The notes under the pieces were generated by a model, which was not told the DNA's origin, made no database searches, and worked only from the letters and a program-made list of their open reading frames with translations. Made by a program: the position numbers and the translations under genes. A stretch of 64,000 nucleotides of DNA from Desulforapulum autotrophicum HRM2 (lineage in GTDB: Bacteria > Desulfobacterota > Desulfobacteria > Desulfobacterales > Desulfobacteraceae): contig NC_012108.1 in assembly GCF_000020365.1 (NCBI RefSeq), positions 1 to 64,000 of the forward strand. The letters run 5' to 3'. Positions 10,276 to 20,362 of the stretch are shown here, in pieces (within the stretch, counting starts at the first letter, position 1; every line of letters starts with the position of its first letter).

Positions 10276-11490
10276 TTAAAAGATCCCCTCTTTTTCCATG
10301 TCCTGGATGGCTTTTCTCATCTGGCGGATGGCCTGGCGAAGACGTTCCTCGTTTTCCACAAGGGCCAGTCTTAAAAATCCCTCGCCCTCTTCACTGAACC
10401 CGACGCCCGGTGCCACGGCCACATTGGCCCGGTTCATCATCTCAATGGCAAACTGCATGGATCCCATTTTAGCGTAGGGTTCTGGGATCTTTACCCAGAC
10501 AAACATGCCTGCACCTGGCGATTTTACTGGCCAGCCCATGCGTTCAAGGCCACTGCACAGGGTGTCCCGCCTTGACTGGTAGATTTCTACCTGCCGGGTT
10601 ATGGTGTCGTCACAATCCCTCAGGGCGATGATACCGGCAATCTGTATGGCTGAAAAGATACCGTAATCAAAATATCCCTTTATTTTTGCAAGGGCGGCAA
10701 TAATTTCAGCATTTCCCACGCAATATCCCATGCGCCATCCAGCCATGTTGTAGGATTTTGAAAAGGATCCAAATTCCACCCCCACATCTTTTGCTCCGGG
10801 CGCTTCAAGAAAGCTTGGGGCCTTATATCCGTCAAATGTGATCATTGAATAGGCAAAATCGTGGATGACCATGAACTTGAATCGTTTAGCAAGTACCACG
10901 ATCTCCTTGAACAGATCCAGGCTGCCAAGTTCGCCCGTGGGGTTGTGGGGGTAGTTGATCATCAATACCTTGGGACCCGGATAAAAGGATTCGCAGATAT
11001 TGACGATGCGTTTGAGAAAGGATTCTGCCGGTGCAATGGGAATTCTTACCACATTTGCTCCGGCAATGACGGCCGCATATATATGGATGGGGAACGCAGG
11101 TCCTGGCACCAGAACTGAATCCCCCGGCCCCAGAAGGGCGAGGCTCAAATGGGAAATACCCTCTTTGGATCCGATGGTGAAGATCGTTTCTGTCTGAGCA
11201 TCAAGCCCGATGTCATAGTGGCGTTTATAGTAGAGGGCTATTTCCCGTTTAAGATTTTTCATACCCGAAGAGGCGGTTGGATAGCCGTGGGTCTTGGGAT
11301 TCTGGGCCACTTCAACCAGTTTATCAACAACGGTCTCAGGGGTCGGGTCCATGGGGTTGCCCATGCCAAGATCGATGACATCGTCCCCGTTGCGTCTTTT
11401 TTCCATCTTCATGGCATTTATCATGCCAAAAAGATAGGGGGGAAGCTGCTCCATCCTGCTGGCAAAACGTATTATTTTATCTTCAGCCAT
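10276..11490 (-). CDS. alaC: Class I PLP-dependent aminotransferase (AlaC-like, glutamate-pyruvate type)
   Basis: 404 aa from ATG 11490, which has GGAGG eight bases upstream. A TTG at 11505 and an ATG at 11496 are in frame but lie at or inside that ribosome site. It is a fold-type I aminotransferase with PLP anchoring in SFSKSYNMAGWRMGY (Schiff-base Lys), NYPHNPTGE, VIHDFAYSMITFDG and a C-terminal LRLALVENEERLRQA. The N-terminal motif LPPYLFGMINAMKMEKRR is typical of the AlaC subgroup, which makes alanine from pyruvate and glutamate. Substrate assignment is by family resemblance. It converges on the RlmN-like gene. Confidence 0.85.
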   Translation of the reverse strand: MAEDKIIRFASRMEQLPPYLFGMINAMKMEKRRNGDDVIDLGMGNPMDPTPETVVDKLVEVAQNPKTHGYPTASSGMKNLKREIALYYKRHYDIGLDAQTETIFTIGSKEGISHLSLALLGPGDSVLVPGPAFPIHIYAAVIAGANVVRIPIAPAESFLKRIVNICESFYPGPKVLMINYPHNPTGELGSLDLFKEIVVLAKRFKFMVIHDFAYSMITFDGYKAPSFLEAPGAKDVGVEFGSFSKSYNMAGWRMGYCVGNAEIIAALAKIKGYFDYGIFSAIQIAGIIALRDCDDTITRQVEIYQSRRDTLCSGLERMGWPVKSPGAGMFVWVKIPEPYAKMGSMQFAIEMMNRANVAVAPGVGFSEEGEGFLRLALVENEERLRQAIRQMRKAIQDMEKEGIF

Positions 11491-11596
11491 CTCCATATCC
11501 TCCAAAATTGTGATCCAATAAAGGTCACAGGTTTATCTTAAATTGAAACCTTATTTTTTATCACATAATAATCCGGTTTGGGAGGAGAAAGTAATA

Positions 11597-13306
11597 TTAT
11601 CCTATAATGATGCCCAGGGTTTCCAGATACCGGGCAAAGAGCGCCTCTTTTTCCGGAAGAATTACCAGATGACGATCCCCGGCAGGCAGGCAAAGCCGGC
11701 CCATTTCTTTGTCGGTCAATATCTGCTTGCGGATATCCCCATGGCACTCGAGCAGGGTTGCCTTTCCCCTGTCCACAACTGCCGAGCTTCGTTCTTCAGC
11801 CTTTTCAAACAGTTTTTCAAGGTTTTTTCCCGGTTTTTCCTGGGTGATCTGAGTGATGAAGGCGTTAATGTCCTTTAATGTCTCCCCGGCTTTAAGGGCA
11901 TTGAGCAGGGAGACAAGGGAGACCTGCCAGCGGCCGGCCTCTGTTTGATCTGCTATTTTATCAAGGTAGAGGCTGTGATCAGGCGTGGGGATTCCTTTGC
12001 CCGTATACAGGATATCCGTGTCATGAATTTCAAAATCCCGGGGATCCACGGCGTTGTAATCGGTTGAAAGTCCCAGCACATAGGCCCCCAGATCGTTGAG
12101 CCGGATCTGCATCAACCCGTCACACAGGCTCAGAAAAGGCTCATCATCTGCGCCCCAGCAGGATTGGAAATCAGGCCTGGCGTTGTCCGGATATTTATAA
12201 GAAACGTCCACAAGCCCCAGGGTGGCGCCATATTGAAACAGATAGATCAGCAGATATCGCAGCTGTAAAAGTGACCAGGTATCATTATAGTCCAGAAGGC
12301 CGTAATGGGGATCGCCAAAGTAGAGTTTCCAGTCGTAGTTGGTCATTTCAAAGGTTTGGGATTCTGAGCGCATGAACCGTTCCACCTCATCCACTGAAAC
12401 CCATCTGCCGGGTTCAAGGCAGGTGAGCACCCCATTGATCACGGGCCGTCTGCGGACGGGTGAGGTCATGGTCCGTCCCTTGGCTGACCGTTGACCTTTG
12501 ATGACCGTCACCTGGGAGAATTCATCAATGATTTTCGTCTTTTCCCATTTTTTCCAGATGGTTTGAATGCCCTTGGCCAGATCTTTTTTCAATGCCAGGG
12601 TACCGGCCCGGGTCAATTTGAGGAAATTTCCGTCAATGGCTGCAAGTCCTCCCCCCTGGAGCAGCAGGGGCCAGGCAAATGCCTGAATGGGATCAAGGTC
12701 CTCGGCATCATAAAAATCTCCTTCACACAGATGGGCTGAAATCTTTTTAACGGTTGCGGCGGTGGCACGGCCAGTCTTTGGGCTGACCCGGATTTGGTTT
12801 TCTTTGACCATGGTGAGCAATGCGTTCAGGTTCATGCAGGCGGCATGGGCGGTTTCTCTGACGGTCATTTCCGGGTCATCATCCAGGTCTTCATAATCGA
12901 TCTTTTCAGGGGCGGGCCGTTTGATTTTTTTTTCCAGGATGGCCATCAGATCCGGGGGAATTTTTCCATTTATAAAAAACAGGTACATCAGGTGCATGCT
13001 CCCCCTGCCCCCTTTCGATTCCGTCTGGGGAAGCGCGCTGTATTTGGCAAAAAACGGCTTGCTTTTAAAACAGCCGCTCCAGTTGTAAACGGCCTCAGCC
13101 AGTGCATTCATGGCCATGGGATCCAAATAGGCAAGAATGGTGTCAATATCTTTAAAAACCGTTGATGCGATGTGGGCCGCCAGCTCAGCCTTGCGTGTGG
13201 GATTGTTTTTACTGATCTGGCTGGCCAGGGATTTGAGTTGATCCACCATGTAAGTGCCATTCAATGCCTGTTCCAGCGTCTTGTAATCTTCTTGAAATCG
13301 TGCCAT
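11597..13306 (-). CDS. Conserved protein, possible helicase-associated (XPB/Ssl2 N-domain-like) partner of SNF2 helicase
   Basis: 569 aa, no signal peptide or membrane segment. I do not recognise a named family with certainty. An N-terminal helical region with HIASTVFKDID is followed by a repeated layout that ends in short motifs such as FLKLTRAGTLALKK and IRLNDLGAYVLGLS. The end is a compact beta-rich segment (LCLPAGDRHLVILPEKEALF). This layout resembles proteins with a helicase XPB/Ssl2 N-terminal-type domain, but I cannot confirm it. It is divergent from the SNF2 helicase gene with 104 bases between start codons, so the two may share regulation. The family call is inference; that it is a real gene is well supported. 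Confidence 0.7.
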   Translation of the reverse strand: MARFQEDYKTLEQALNGTYMVDQLKSLASQISKNNPTRKAELAAHIASTVFKDIDTILAYLDPMAMNALAEAVYNWSGCFKSKPFFAKYSALPQTESKGGRGSMHLMYLFFINGKIPPDLMAILEKKIKRPAPEKIDYEDLDDDPEMTVRETAHAACMNLNALLTMVKENQIRVSPKTGRATAATVKKISAHLCEGDFYDAEDLDPIQAFAWPLLLQGGGLAAIDGNFLKLTRAGTLALKKDLAKGIQTIWKKWEKTKIIDEFSQVTVIKGQRSAKGRTMTSPVRRRPVINGVLTCLEPGRWVSVDEVERFMRSESQTFEMTNYDWKLYFGDPHYGLLDYNDTWSLLQLRYLLIYLFQYGATLGLVDVSYKYPDNARPDFQSCWGADDEPFLSLCDGLMQIRLNDLGAYVLGLSTDYNAVDPRDFEIHDTDILYTGKGIPTPDHSLYLDKIADQTEAGRWQVSLVSLLNALKAGETLKDINAFITQITQEKPGKNLEKLFEKAEERSSAVVDRGKATLLECHGDIRKQILTDKEMGRLCLPAGDRHLVILPEKEALFARYLETLGIIIG

Positions 13307-13410
13307 TATTTTCTCTTTGCTATGGTGATGGTTGAAGCGCTGACAATGATTGCCGCCTAATAATCAGGTTTATGGATACCATGGAAAACAACGACCGGTA
13401 AATAAAATAT

Positions 13411-16400
13411 ATGGAAAAAAAGAACAATCCCGTTGCCAGGGCTTACCGGCAGCTTGACCCTGTCTTGAAAACAATGGTCCGGATTCTGGCAGTTCAGGTG
13501 TCTGAATTGACCCAGAAGCAAATGGGGGCTTGTTTGAATGCCCTGGGACTCAGAGATCAAGAGAATATGCCCTTTGTGCAGAAAAACCTTCAACCCCTTG
13601 TAAAGGCGCTTGAGCAGCAGAATCTTTTGATTAAAAAACCCAAGGGGATCACCTGCCCTGAATCCGTATGGGCAACAGCGGTTGAGGATGCCGTAACCAC
13701 AGGTCAGTTCCAGCAAATAGCCTTGACTCTCCTGGACGCGATGCCGATTCAAAGATCACCCAACGGGTATTTTTTCCGGCGACTTGAAGATTTTTACAGG
13801 GCATTTCAAATGGCGGTTTATGGGGGGGATACCCGCTTTGACCTGGATGTGGTTCACCGTTCCGGCAATTTTTATTTTCCCATGGCGTTTCAGGAAAACC
13901 CGCCTGTCCAGGTTCTGTTTAACCGTCCGTTTCAGCCCCTGATTTTTGACTGTATGGCTCCGAAAACGAGATTAAAAATCATTGAATATATCCTGGAGTC
14001 GGCAGGACGAAATCTGGAACCCGTGGGGGATGCCCTGGAATATGGTGTGGCGCTTCTGTCAAAAACGCCCGGGCTGGAAACAAGCCATGGGATATTGACC
14101 TGGCTGTTGTTTAGGGGGGAGATCGCCCGCCTTCAGGCGATTTCTGGCCGGTTGAAAGCGTCCCCGTCTGTTTCAGCTTCAATGGGATGGGGCAAGGTGA
14201 TCTGTGGCGACAATGACGGTGCCTTGACCTGTTTTAACGCTGCCCTGGCTGCCATAAAAAAAAATACCCGTAAAAGAAAGGTGTTTCTGACTGGGTATGA
14301 AGGGCTGTTTTTTCTGTTTGCCCTGTTGAAAAGTACAGCAGACGACGACCACCGGGCTGCCCTGGCCTGTATTGATATTGCCGACAAAGAGAAAAATCCC
14401 TGCCTGCCGGTGATGGTGGCCATGAAACCCATGTTCCAGGAGAAGCTCGGGCTTGTTGCCCCGGTGTATGATTCCCTTGACCACTGCATTGAACAGAACC
14501 ATGCGGTTATCTCTTTTTTAAGTATCCTTGTCATGACCTGGACAGATAAAAAAAGAGCCAAATCCCATATATCAATCCTGGAGAGCGTCAGAGAACGAGC
14601 CTTTAGATCAGGCCTTCGATGGATAGAAGCTGAGGCAAGTGCACTGCTTGCGGAGTTGGGCGAAGAGGTTGAAATAAATGGTAAGCGGTCAGAAAAAATC
14701 CATCAAGCGTGTGGTACTAAAACCCTTGCTACACTGGTTAAACCCGTTTCCCTCTGGGAAAAAAATCTTAATTCACTGATTCATATAGGGGAAGCCCTTA
14801 CCCAGAAACCAAAAGCTGAAGCAGACTACCGTGAATTGCGCCTTGTCTGGCTGATGCAGCACAGTGAAAAATACAATACCTGCCATATCACCCCCCGCCT
14901 TCAGAAACGCTCAAAGGACAACACCTGGACCAAGGGGAGACCCGTGGCTTTGAAAAAACTCTACGGGGCTTACCCAACCATGGAGGGGTTGACGGACCAG
15001 GACAGACAGGTGGCCAGTGCCATTGTTGAAGAATCCTTCAGAAGCGGTTACCGTTATGGTTACCGTAAGATCGACTATCGCTTTGATGGGGACAAGGCGT
15101 TGCCAGCCCTTGTGGGTCATCCCCTTATTTTTATTGGCGCTGCCCTTGAAAGCCCCGTGGAGCTTGTTATGGGAGCGCCTGAAGTCAGCTTTCGTATCCA
15201 GGATGGGATGATCAATGTCCAGATGAAGCCCCGGCCGATCGATGAAATTTACAATGTTCTCGTGGTCAGGGAAACGCCTTCGCGCTTTAAAGTGGTTAGG
15301 TTCTCTGCCGAGCATTTAAAAATTGCGAGGATTCTGGGTGAAAAAGGGCTGGACTTGCCTGAAGAAGCTGAAGAGATGGCAACCCAGGCAATAGCCTCTA
15401 TTTCATCCCTGGTTACCGTCAACTCGGACCTTTCAGCCGGGTCAGGTGGACAGGTCAGGGAAATAGCTGCCGACCCCACGCCCCATGTTCATATAATGCC
15501 CTGCCAGAAAGGGATCAAGATTGAATTTCTGATCAGACCTTTTACCCATACGGGTTCCTACTTTAGACCTGGACGTGGGGGAATCAATGTTTTTGCCGAT
15601 GTTAAAGGAGAAAAGGTACAGGCCATACGCGATATGCGTCTGGAAAAAGAACGATCCCGGGCCGTGATTTCCCAATGCCCCACCCTGGATCGCCTTGAAG
15701 AGGTGGGAGGTCAGTGGCTGGTGGAAGATCCTGAAGAGGCCCTTGAGCTTCTTTTTGAGCTGAAAAATCACAGGGAAGAGATGGTGATTGAATGGCCCCA
15801 GGGAGAAAAAATGCAGGTAAGCTCCCACCAGGTAGCATTTGATGACTTCAAGTTGAGTGTTAAAAAAGACCGGGAATGGTTCAAGGCCACGGGTACATTC
15901 ACCATTGACGAAAACCTGACACTGGATTTGTCCAGGCTTATGGAACTGCTTGATAACCCTTCCGGTCGATTTATACCCATGGATGACGGCACCTTTCTGG
16001 CCATAACCCTTGCCCTGAAAGAGCGGCTTGAGGAGTTGAAGGCCTATTCCATCCCCCATGGAAAGGGGTTTCGGTTTGCGCCCCTGGCAGCTCCGGCCAT
16101 TGAAGAACTCACCGGTCAGGTGGGATCCTTGAAGAGTGACAAGGCCTGGACGACCCATTGCAGAAAACTCAAGGAGGTTATTAACCCTGAACTTCCCGGC
16201 ACCCTCCAGGCATGCCTCAGGGATTATCAGGTGGACGGCTTTAATTGGCTGGCCCAGCTGGTTCACTGGCAGGTGGGTGCCTGCCTGGCCGATGACATGG
16301 GACTGGGTAAAACGGTTCAAGCCCTTGCCGCCATTCTTCTCCATGCCGGTGACGGCCCAACCCTTGTGGTGGCCCCCCTGTCGGTCATGGCCAATTGGCA

Positions 16401-17589
16401 GGATGAGTGTCATTGTTTTACCCCCACTCTCAATCCCATTGTCTTTGGACCGGGAGACCGCCAAAAGGTCTTGGACAACCTGGGGCCGTTTGATCTTCTG
16501 ATCTCAAGTTATGGCCTTCTCCAGGTTGCAGCAGAACAATTGGCCGGTGTGACGTGGCAGACCATTGTACTGGATGAGGCCCAGGCCATCAAAAACATGC
16601 GGACAAAACGGTCTAAAGCGGCCATGAAGCTCAGCGCCGGGTTCAGGATGATCACCACGGGAACTCCTGTGGAAAATCACCTGGACGAGTTGTGGACCCT
16701 GTTTAATTTTCTCAATCCTGGTCTTTTGGGTACCTTTAATCATTTTAAGAATGCCTTTGCCATTCCCATTGAGCGGGATCAGGACAAGAAAGCCTCTGGC
16801 AGATTGAAAAAACTGATCCGCCCGTTTATTCTGCGTCGCATGAAAACCCATGTACTCAAGGAACTTCCCGAAAAGACAGAAATCACCCTCCAGGTGGAGA
16901 TGAGCCAGGATGAACGAGTGTTGTACGAGGCCCATCGCCTTAAGGCTGTTGAGAATATTGAAGCGGCTGAAGACACCCCCGGACAAAAGCATTTGCGCAT
17001 TTTAGCTGAATTGACGAAACTGAGGCAGCTCTGCTGCAATCCATCTCTGGTCCTTCCAGGGACAAAGATTACAAGTTCCAAGCTCAAGGTGTTTGGCGAT
17101 ATGGTGGATGAGCTGCTTGAAAACAATCATAAAGCCCTTGTTTTCAGTCAGTTTGTGGGGCATCTTGCCATTCTGAAAAAATTCCTGGATGCAAAAAAAA
17201 TCAGCTACCAGTATCTGGACGGATCCACACGGGCCGGGCAACGCCGGGAACGAATCAACGCATTTCAAAGCGGGGTGGGTGAGCTTTTTCTGATCAGCCT
17301 CAAGGCGGGTGGTTTTGGTCTGAATCTCACGGCAGCCGATTATGTCATTCACATGGATCCCTGGTGGAATCCGGCCGTGGAGGATCAGGCTTCAGACCGC
17401 GCTTACCGAATCGGCCAGACCCGACCGGTAACCGTTTATCGCCTGGTTGTCAAAGGTTCCATTGAAGAACGGATTCTGGATCTCCACAGGGAAAAACGAG
17501 ACCTTGCAGAAAGCCTGCTCACCGGTAGTGACATGGCAGGTAAAATTTCGGCCGAAGATCTGCTTGGGTTTTTGCGACAGGAAGGGTAA
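13411..17589 (+). CDS. SNF2/RAD54-family helicase with large N-terminal extension
   Basis: 1392 aa. The C-terminal half is a complete SNF2 motor: motif I ADDMGLGKTVQALAA (about 961), motif II VLDEAQAIKN (about 1053), TGTPVENHLDELW (about 1087), FILRRMKTHVLKELPEK, VFSQFVGHL, LISLKAGGFGLNLTAAD and motif VI QASDRAYRIGQTRPVTVYRL (about 1326). Residues about 550-900 resemble the bacterial SNF2-associated region; the first 540 residues are an alpha-helical extension I cannot assign. Such proteins translocate on duplex DNA and remodel bound proteins; some serve in antiphage systems. The divergent neighbour at 11597-13306 is the obvious partner candidate. There is no strong ribosome site before the ATG. 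Confidence 0.93.
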   Translation: MEKKNNPVARAYRQLDPVLKTMVRILAVQVSELTQKQMGACLNALGLRDQENMPFVQKNLQPLVKALEQQNLLIKKPKGITCPESVWATAVEDAVTTGQFQQIALTLLDAMPIQRSPNGYFFRRLEDFYRAFQMAVYGGDTRFDLDVVHRSGNFYFPMAFQENPPVQVLFNRPFQPLIFDCMAPKTRLKIIEYILESAGRNLEPVGDALEYGVALLSKTPGLETSHGILTWLLFRGEIARLQAISGRLKASPSVSASMGWGKVICGDNDGALTCFNAALAAIKKNTRKRKVFLTGYEGLFFLFALLKSTADDDHRAALACIDIADKEKNPCLPVMVAMKPMFQEKLGLVAPVYDSLDHCIEQNHAVISFLSILVMTWTDKKRAKSHISILESVRERAFRSGLRWIEAEASALLAELGEEVEINGKRSEKIHQACGTKTLATLVKPVSLWEKNLNSLIHIGEALTQKPKAEADYRELRLVWLMQHSEKYNTCHITPRLQKRSKDNTWTKGRPVALKKLYGAYPTMEGLTDQDRQVASAIVEESFRSGYRYGYRKIDYRFDGDKALPALVGHPLIFIGAALESPVELVMGAPEVSFRIQDGMINVQMKPRPIDEIYNVLVVRETPSRFKVVRFSAEHLKIARILGEKGLDLPEEAEEMATQAIASISSLVTVNSDLSAGSGGQVREIAADPTPHVHIMPCQKGIKIEFLIRPFTHTGSYFRPGRGGINVFADVKGEKVQAIRDMRLEKERSRAVISQCPTLDRLEEVGGQWLVEDPEEALELLFELKNHREEMVIEWPQGEKMQVSSHQVAFDDFKLSVKKDREWFKATGTFTIDENLTLDLSRLMELLDNPSGRFIPMDDGTFLAITLALKERLEELKAYSIPHGKGFRFAPLAAPAIEELTGQVGSLKSDKAWTTHCRKLKEVINPELPGTLQACLRDYQVDGFNWLAQLVHWQVGACLADDMGLGKTVQALAAILLHAGDGPTLVVAPLSVMANWQDECHCFTPTLNPIVFGPGDRQKVLDNLGPFDLLISSYGLLQVAAEQLAGVTWQTIVLDEAQAIKNMRTKRSKAAMKLSAGFRMITTGTPVENHLDELWTLFNFLNPGLLGTFNHFKNAFAIPIERDQDKKASGRLKKLIRPFILRRMKTHVLKELPEKTEITLQVEMSQDERVLYEAHRLKAVENIEAAEDTPGQKHLRILAELTKLRQLCCNPSLVLPGTKITSSKLKVFGDMVDELLENNHKALVFSQFVGHLAILKKFLDAKKISYQYLDGSTRAGQRRERINAFQSGVGELFLISLKAGGFGLNLTAADYVIHMDPWWNPAVEDQASDRAYRIGQTRPVTVYRLVVKGSIEERILDLHREKRDLAESLLTGSDMAGKISAEDLLGFLRQEG

Positions 17590-17792
17590 CCAGGGGGTGA
17601 ACCCTTTCATTGAATGATCCACTAAAAAGTAAAAAAAAATGTATATATTCAGCGTTAAAAAAATAAACCTTTTTGTTTTTTGCTTGACAAAGTTTTTTTT
17701 ATAAAAAACTATTCCTTATATTGTGTTTCAGGTTTTCTCATTTTAAAGAGAATAACCCTTGAAATAGGTACACCACAAAATAGCCGCAGTTA
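17590..17792. other. AT-rich intergenic region without recognised gene
   Basis: This stretch downstream of the SNF2 helicase gene is very AT-rich. The segment 17603-17630 (CTTTCATTGAATGATCCACT, then A/T-rich) resembles 25667-25690. A TTGACA hexamer occurs near 17685, but no well-spaced -10 box is obvious. No coding frame has a convincing start. Confidence 0.4.
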
Positions 17793-18015
17793 ATGGCTGG
17801 CTATATGGAAAAAGACAAGTGCCAATTGAGGCAAACTGAAGCGAAAAATTTGCCTCTGAAAACCTGTGTTGGACGAAGCCGCTACGCGGAGACTGCAAGT
17901 CCCACCTTTTTTAAAAATCAACACATTTTAATTTTGCCTTCTTATAGTGATATACCGGAAAAGGCGATGCCAACGCATCCGCCATTGACCAGTTACTTCA
18001 AAAAGGAGGTTTACA

Positions 18016-18929
18016 ATGGACACCAGCATGCCCAATGATCCAAAATTCAACAAGTATTACCATAAGCATCTTCAATGCTTGAAACTGGCAGGCCTGCAAC
18101 CTAAGACCATCGAGGCCTACTCACGGGCGATCAGGCGGATCGGCAACTATTTCGACTGCCGGGTCGAAAACCTGACCACCGACCAACTCCTTGATTACTT
18201 CAACGACCTGCTCGAGAACCGTTCCTGGAGTGCAGTCAAGCTCGACCTTTATGGCCTGAAGTTTTTTTACACCAGAGTGCTGGGCAAGACCTGGGAGGAC
18301 ATCCCCCTGATCAAACCACCGAAGACCACCAGGATTCCGGATATTCTTTCGGTAGAACAACTCCAACAACTGGTCTGCGCTACACGACAGTTGAGTTACC
18401 GGGTTTTCTTCTTCACAGCCTATTCACTGGGCTTGCGTCTTGGAGAAGGAATCAGGTTGAAGGCCGGCGATATCGATTCTGTCAATATGCGGGTCCACAT
18501 CCGCGACGCCAAGGGAAACAAGGACAGGTTGGTTCCCCTGCCGGAGAAGACCTTGCAGACCCTGAGAAATTTCTGGTCTGTCCATCGACACTCAGAGTTC
18601 CTCTTTCCCAATCGGAAGCGGGGGCTGAAAAATGCACATCTGGTAGATACGCCCTTGGACAGAGGCGGAATTCAGACTGCCATGAAGGCCGTGGTCACGC
18701 AACTCGGTATTAAAAAAAAATTTCATGCCACTCGCTTCGCCACAGTTATGCCACCCATATGCTGGAATCCGGCGTAGATCTTGTCGAACTCCAGCAGATC
18801 CTGGGACATGTCAGCATCCTGACTACCTCCAGATATACTCACCTGACGACCGTCACTAAAAACAACGCCCGCCAGGCCGTCAATTCCTTGACCGACACCT
18901 TTGATATTACCTGGGGAGGTGTCAAATGA
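18016..18929 (+). pseudogene. Tyrosine recombinase/integrase, frameshifted
   Basis: The reading frame opens at ATG 18016 behind AAGGAGG and encodes an N-terminal SAM-like core-binding domain (about 12-90) and a catalytic domain. The first catalytic Arg is in SLGLRLGEG (R141) and the box II HATR is at residues 237-240. Directly after HATR five extra bases (TTCGC, 18736-18740) shift the frame, and the ORF ends at a TAG at 18775-18777. Removing them restores the expected [10 protein letters not shown]...LGHVS...SRYTHL sequence with the nucleophile Tyr, continuing to a TGA at 18927-18929 that overlaps the transposase ATG. As it stands the product lacks the nucleophile. Sequencing error is the alternative. 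Confidence 0.85.
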
Positions 18930-19990
18930 TTCTAATCTCCACAATAATCAACAAATTCAAGCATGGCTTTCTGGAGCAATACAAAGATTCAATCCTACCC
19001 AGTCACCAAAAGGCCCTCTGGGCTATGGAGCAGTGCAGGCAGGAGCATGGCCCGCACATGCTGGCACAATGCACAGATCATGACTGCGGCGAAAAAAGAT
19101 ATATTCCCCACTCCTGTGGTCACAGAAACTGCCCCCATTGCCAGAACCATGAAAACCAGCAGTGGATCGAAAATCAACTGGACAAGCGACTCCCGGCCGA
19201 ATACTACCTGGCCACCTTCACCCTCCCCAGGCAACTTCGGGCCTTGACATGGAGGCACCAGAAAATCGTCTATTCCCTGATGTTTGATTGTGTCCAGGAG
19301 ACCCTGAAAACCTTCACCCGGAACGACAAAAAACTTGGTGGAGCAGCCGGGTTCACCGCCATACTCCACACGCATTCACGAGAGCTCGAGTATCATCCCC
19401 ATATTCATGTCGTCATGCCCGCGGCAAGCATCAACATGCTAACCCGTTTATGGAAGAAAAAGGCCGGATACCTCTTCAACGAAAGGGCCCTGGCAAAGGT
19501 CTTCCGGGCAAAAATGCTGGAAGCCTTGGTCGATCAGGGCCTGAAACTGCCCGGGGATTGCCCCGAAAAGTGGATTGTTCATTGCAAAAACGTCGGCAAC
19601 GGCGACAAGGCCATCATCTATCTTGGAAAATATCTTTACCGGGGAGTCATTCAGGAAAAGGACATCTTGCGATGCGAAGACGGCATGGTGACCTTCCGTT
19701 ACCTGCACGCAAAGTCTAAAAAATACAAAACCCGGACCGTGACCGGAGAAAAATTTCTTTATCTGCTCATGCTCCATATCCTGCCCAAGGGTTTTCGTAG
19801 AATCCGGTGTTATGGATTCCTTCATCCCTGCAGCAAGAAACTCATTAAACTCCTTCAGCTAATATTGCGAGTCATTCCATTCCGTATGCTTGCAAGCAGA
19901 CAGAAAAAACGACCCGCCATCACCTGTCCCATTTGTGGAGCAAAGATGAAAATCATCCAAACACAAATTCTTCTGCCGCTGGTTGCCTGA
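18926..19990 (+). CDS. IS91-family Y2 (HUH) transposase
   Basis: 354 aa. It has an N-terminal zinc-binding transposase region with Cys at 49, 54, 64, 69 and 72 (CGHRNCPHC). The HUH motif is HPHIH at 157-161 and the catalytic Tyr region is [10 protein letters not shown] (232-240). A C-terminal zinc knuckle CPICGAK (about 337) closes the protein. The family nicks single-stranded DNA for rolling-circle transposition. The start ATG overlaps the ancestral stop of the integrase gene (ATGA), suggesting the pair was once translationally coupled. The coding sequence looks intact. Confidence 0.93.
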   Translation: MILISTIINKFKHGFLEQYKDSILPSHQKALWAMEQCRQEHGPHMLAQCTDHDCGEKRYIPHSCGHRNCPHCQNHENQQWIENQLDKRLPAEYYLATFTLPRQLRALTWRHQKIVYSLMFDCVQETLKTFTRNDKKLGGAAGFTAILHTHSRELEYHPHIHVVMPAASINMLTRLWKKKAGYLFNERALAKVFRAKMLEALVDQGLKLPGDCPEKWIVHCKNVGNGDKAIIYLGKYLYRGVIQEKDILRCEDGMVTFRYLHAKSKKYKTRTVTGEKFLYLLMLHILPKGFRRIRCYGFLHPCSKKLIKLLQLILRVIPFRMLASRQKKRPAITCPICGAKMKIIQTQILLPLVA

Positions 19991-20362
19991 CCAGCATGAA
20001 CGAGCTGAAAAGGAGGTGTTGACTAATCCAAATTCCGCACATCACTAAGCGTGAAAGGAAACTGGTTCTCCCGGCAACGCATACTTGCGCGCAGAAAACA
20101 GCCTTTTTGGGTTCGAACGGCCTCGATAATTTGATGAATTTATTTCAAAGATCAATTTTTCGAAAAAAGAACCGGTCCTGCCCCACATCCGTCTGATCAG
20201 GCGGCCTTGCTCCGAAAAAGCTATTTTCTATATAAGGTGTGACCGGGCTTGTCCAACAAACGGTTCAGATTGTGGTTCGCTGCGCTCACACAATCTAACC
20301 TTATTCGTTATATCGCCTCCATAAATGGAGGTTTTTCTTTGGAGTAAAGGGTCCATATCTTT
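19991..20362. other. Non-coding flank downstream of the IS91 transposase
   Basis: About 370 bases without a supported gene. They include the hairpin AGATTGTG (20267-20274) / CACAATCT (20289-20296), a GGAGGTGTTGAC stretch just after the transposase, and a short inverted pair CTCCAT/ATGGAG near 20318-20331. IS91-type elements carry their replication-origin end in such a hairpin downstream of the transposase, so this probably holds that end. The exact junction is not visible. Confidence 0.45.

Larger units (their letters stand above)
17793..20310 (+). mobile_element. IS91-family-type element with tyrosine recombinase and HUH transposase (ends approximate)
   Basis: A compact block contains a tyrosine recombinase gene (frameshifted) whose ancestral stop overlaps the start of a Y2-type IS91 transposase. 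Both flanks are non-coding and hairpin-rich: AGGCAAA/TTTGCCT near 17828-17853 and CCGC-TAC-GCGG near 17880 on the left, and AGATTGTG/CACAATCT at 20267-20296 on the right. IS91-type elements move by rolling circle and lack terminal inverted repeats, so the true ends cannot be fixed by eye. The coordinates given cover the genes and flanking hairpins only. Confidence 0.55.

Noticed and set aside
15442-16464. 340-codon open frame on the minus strand inside the SNF2 helicase gene
   Set aside because: It is antisense to a gene with complete helicase motifs, and its translation has no recognisable family features.
17793-18038. 81-codon frame upstream of the integrase
   Set aside because: It covers hairpin-rich non-coding DNA, overlaps the integrase start and lacks a ribosome site.
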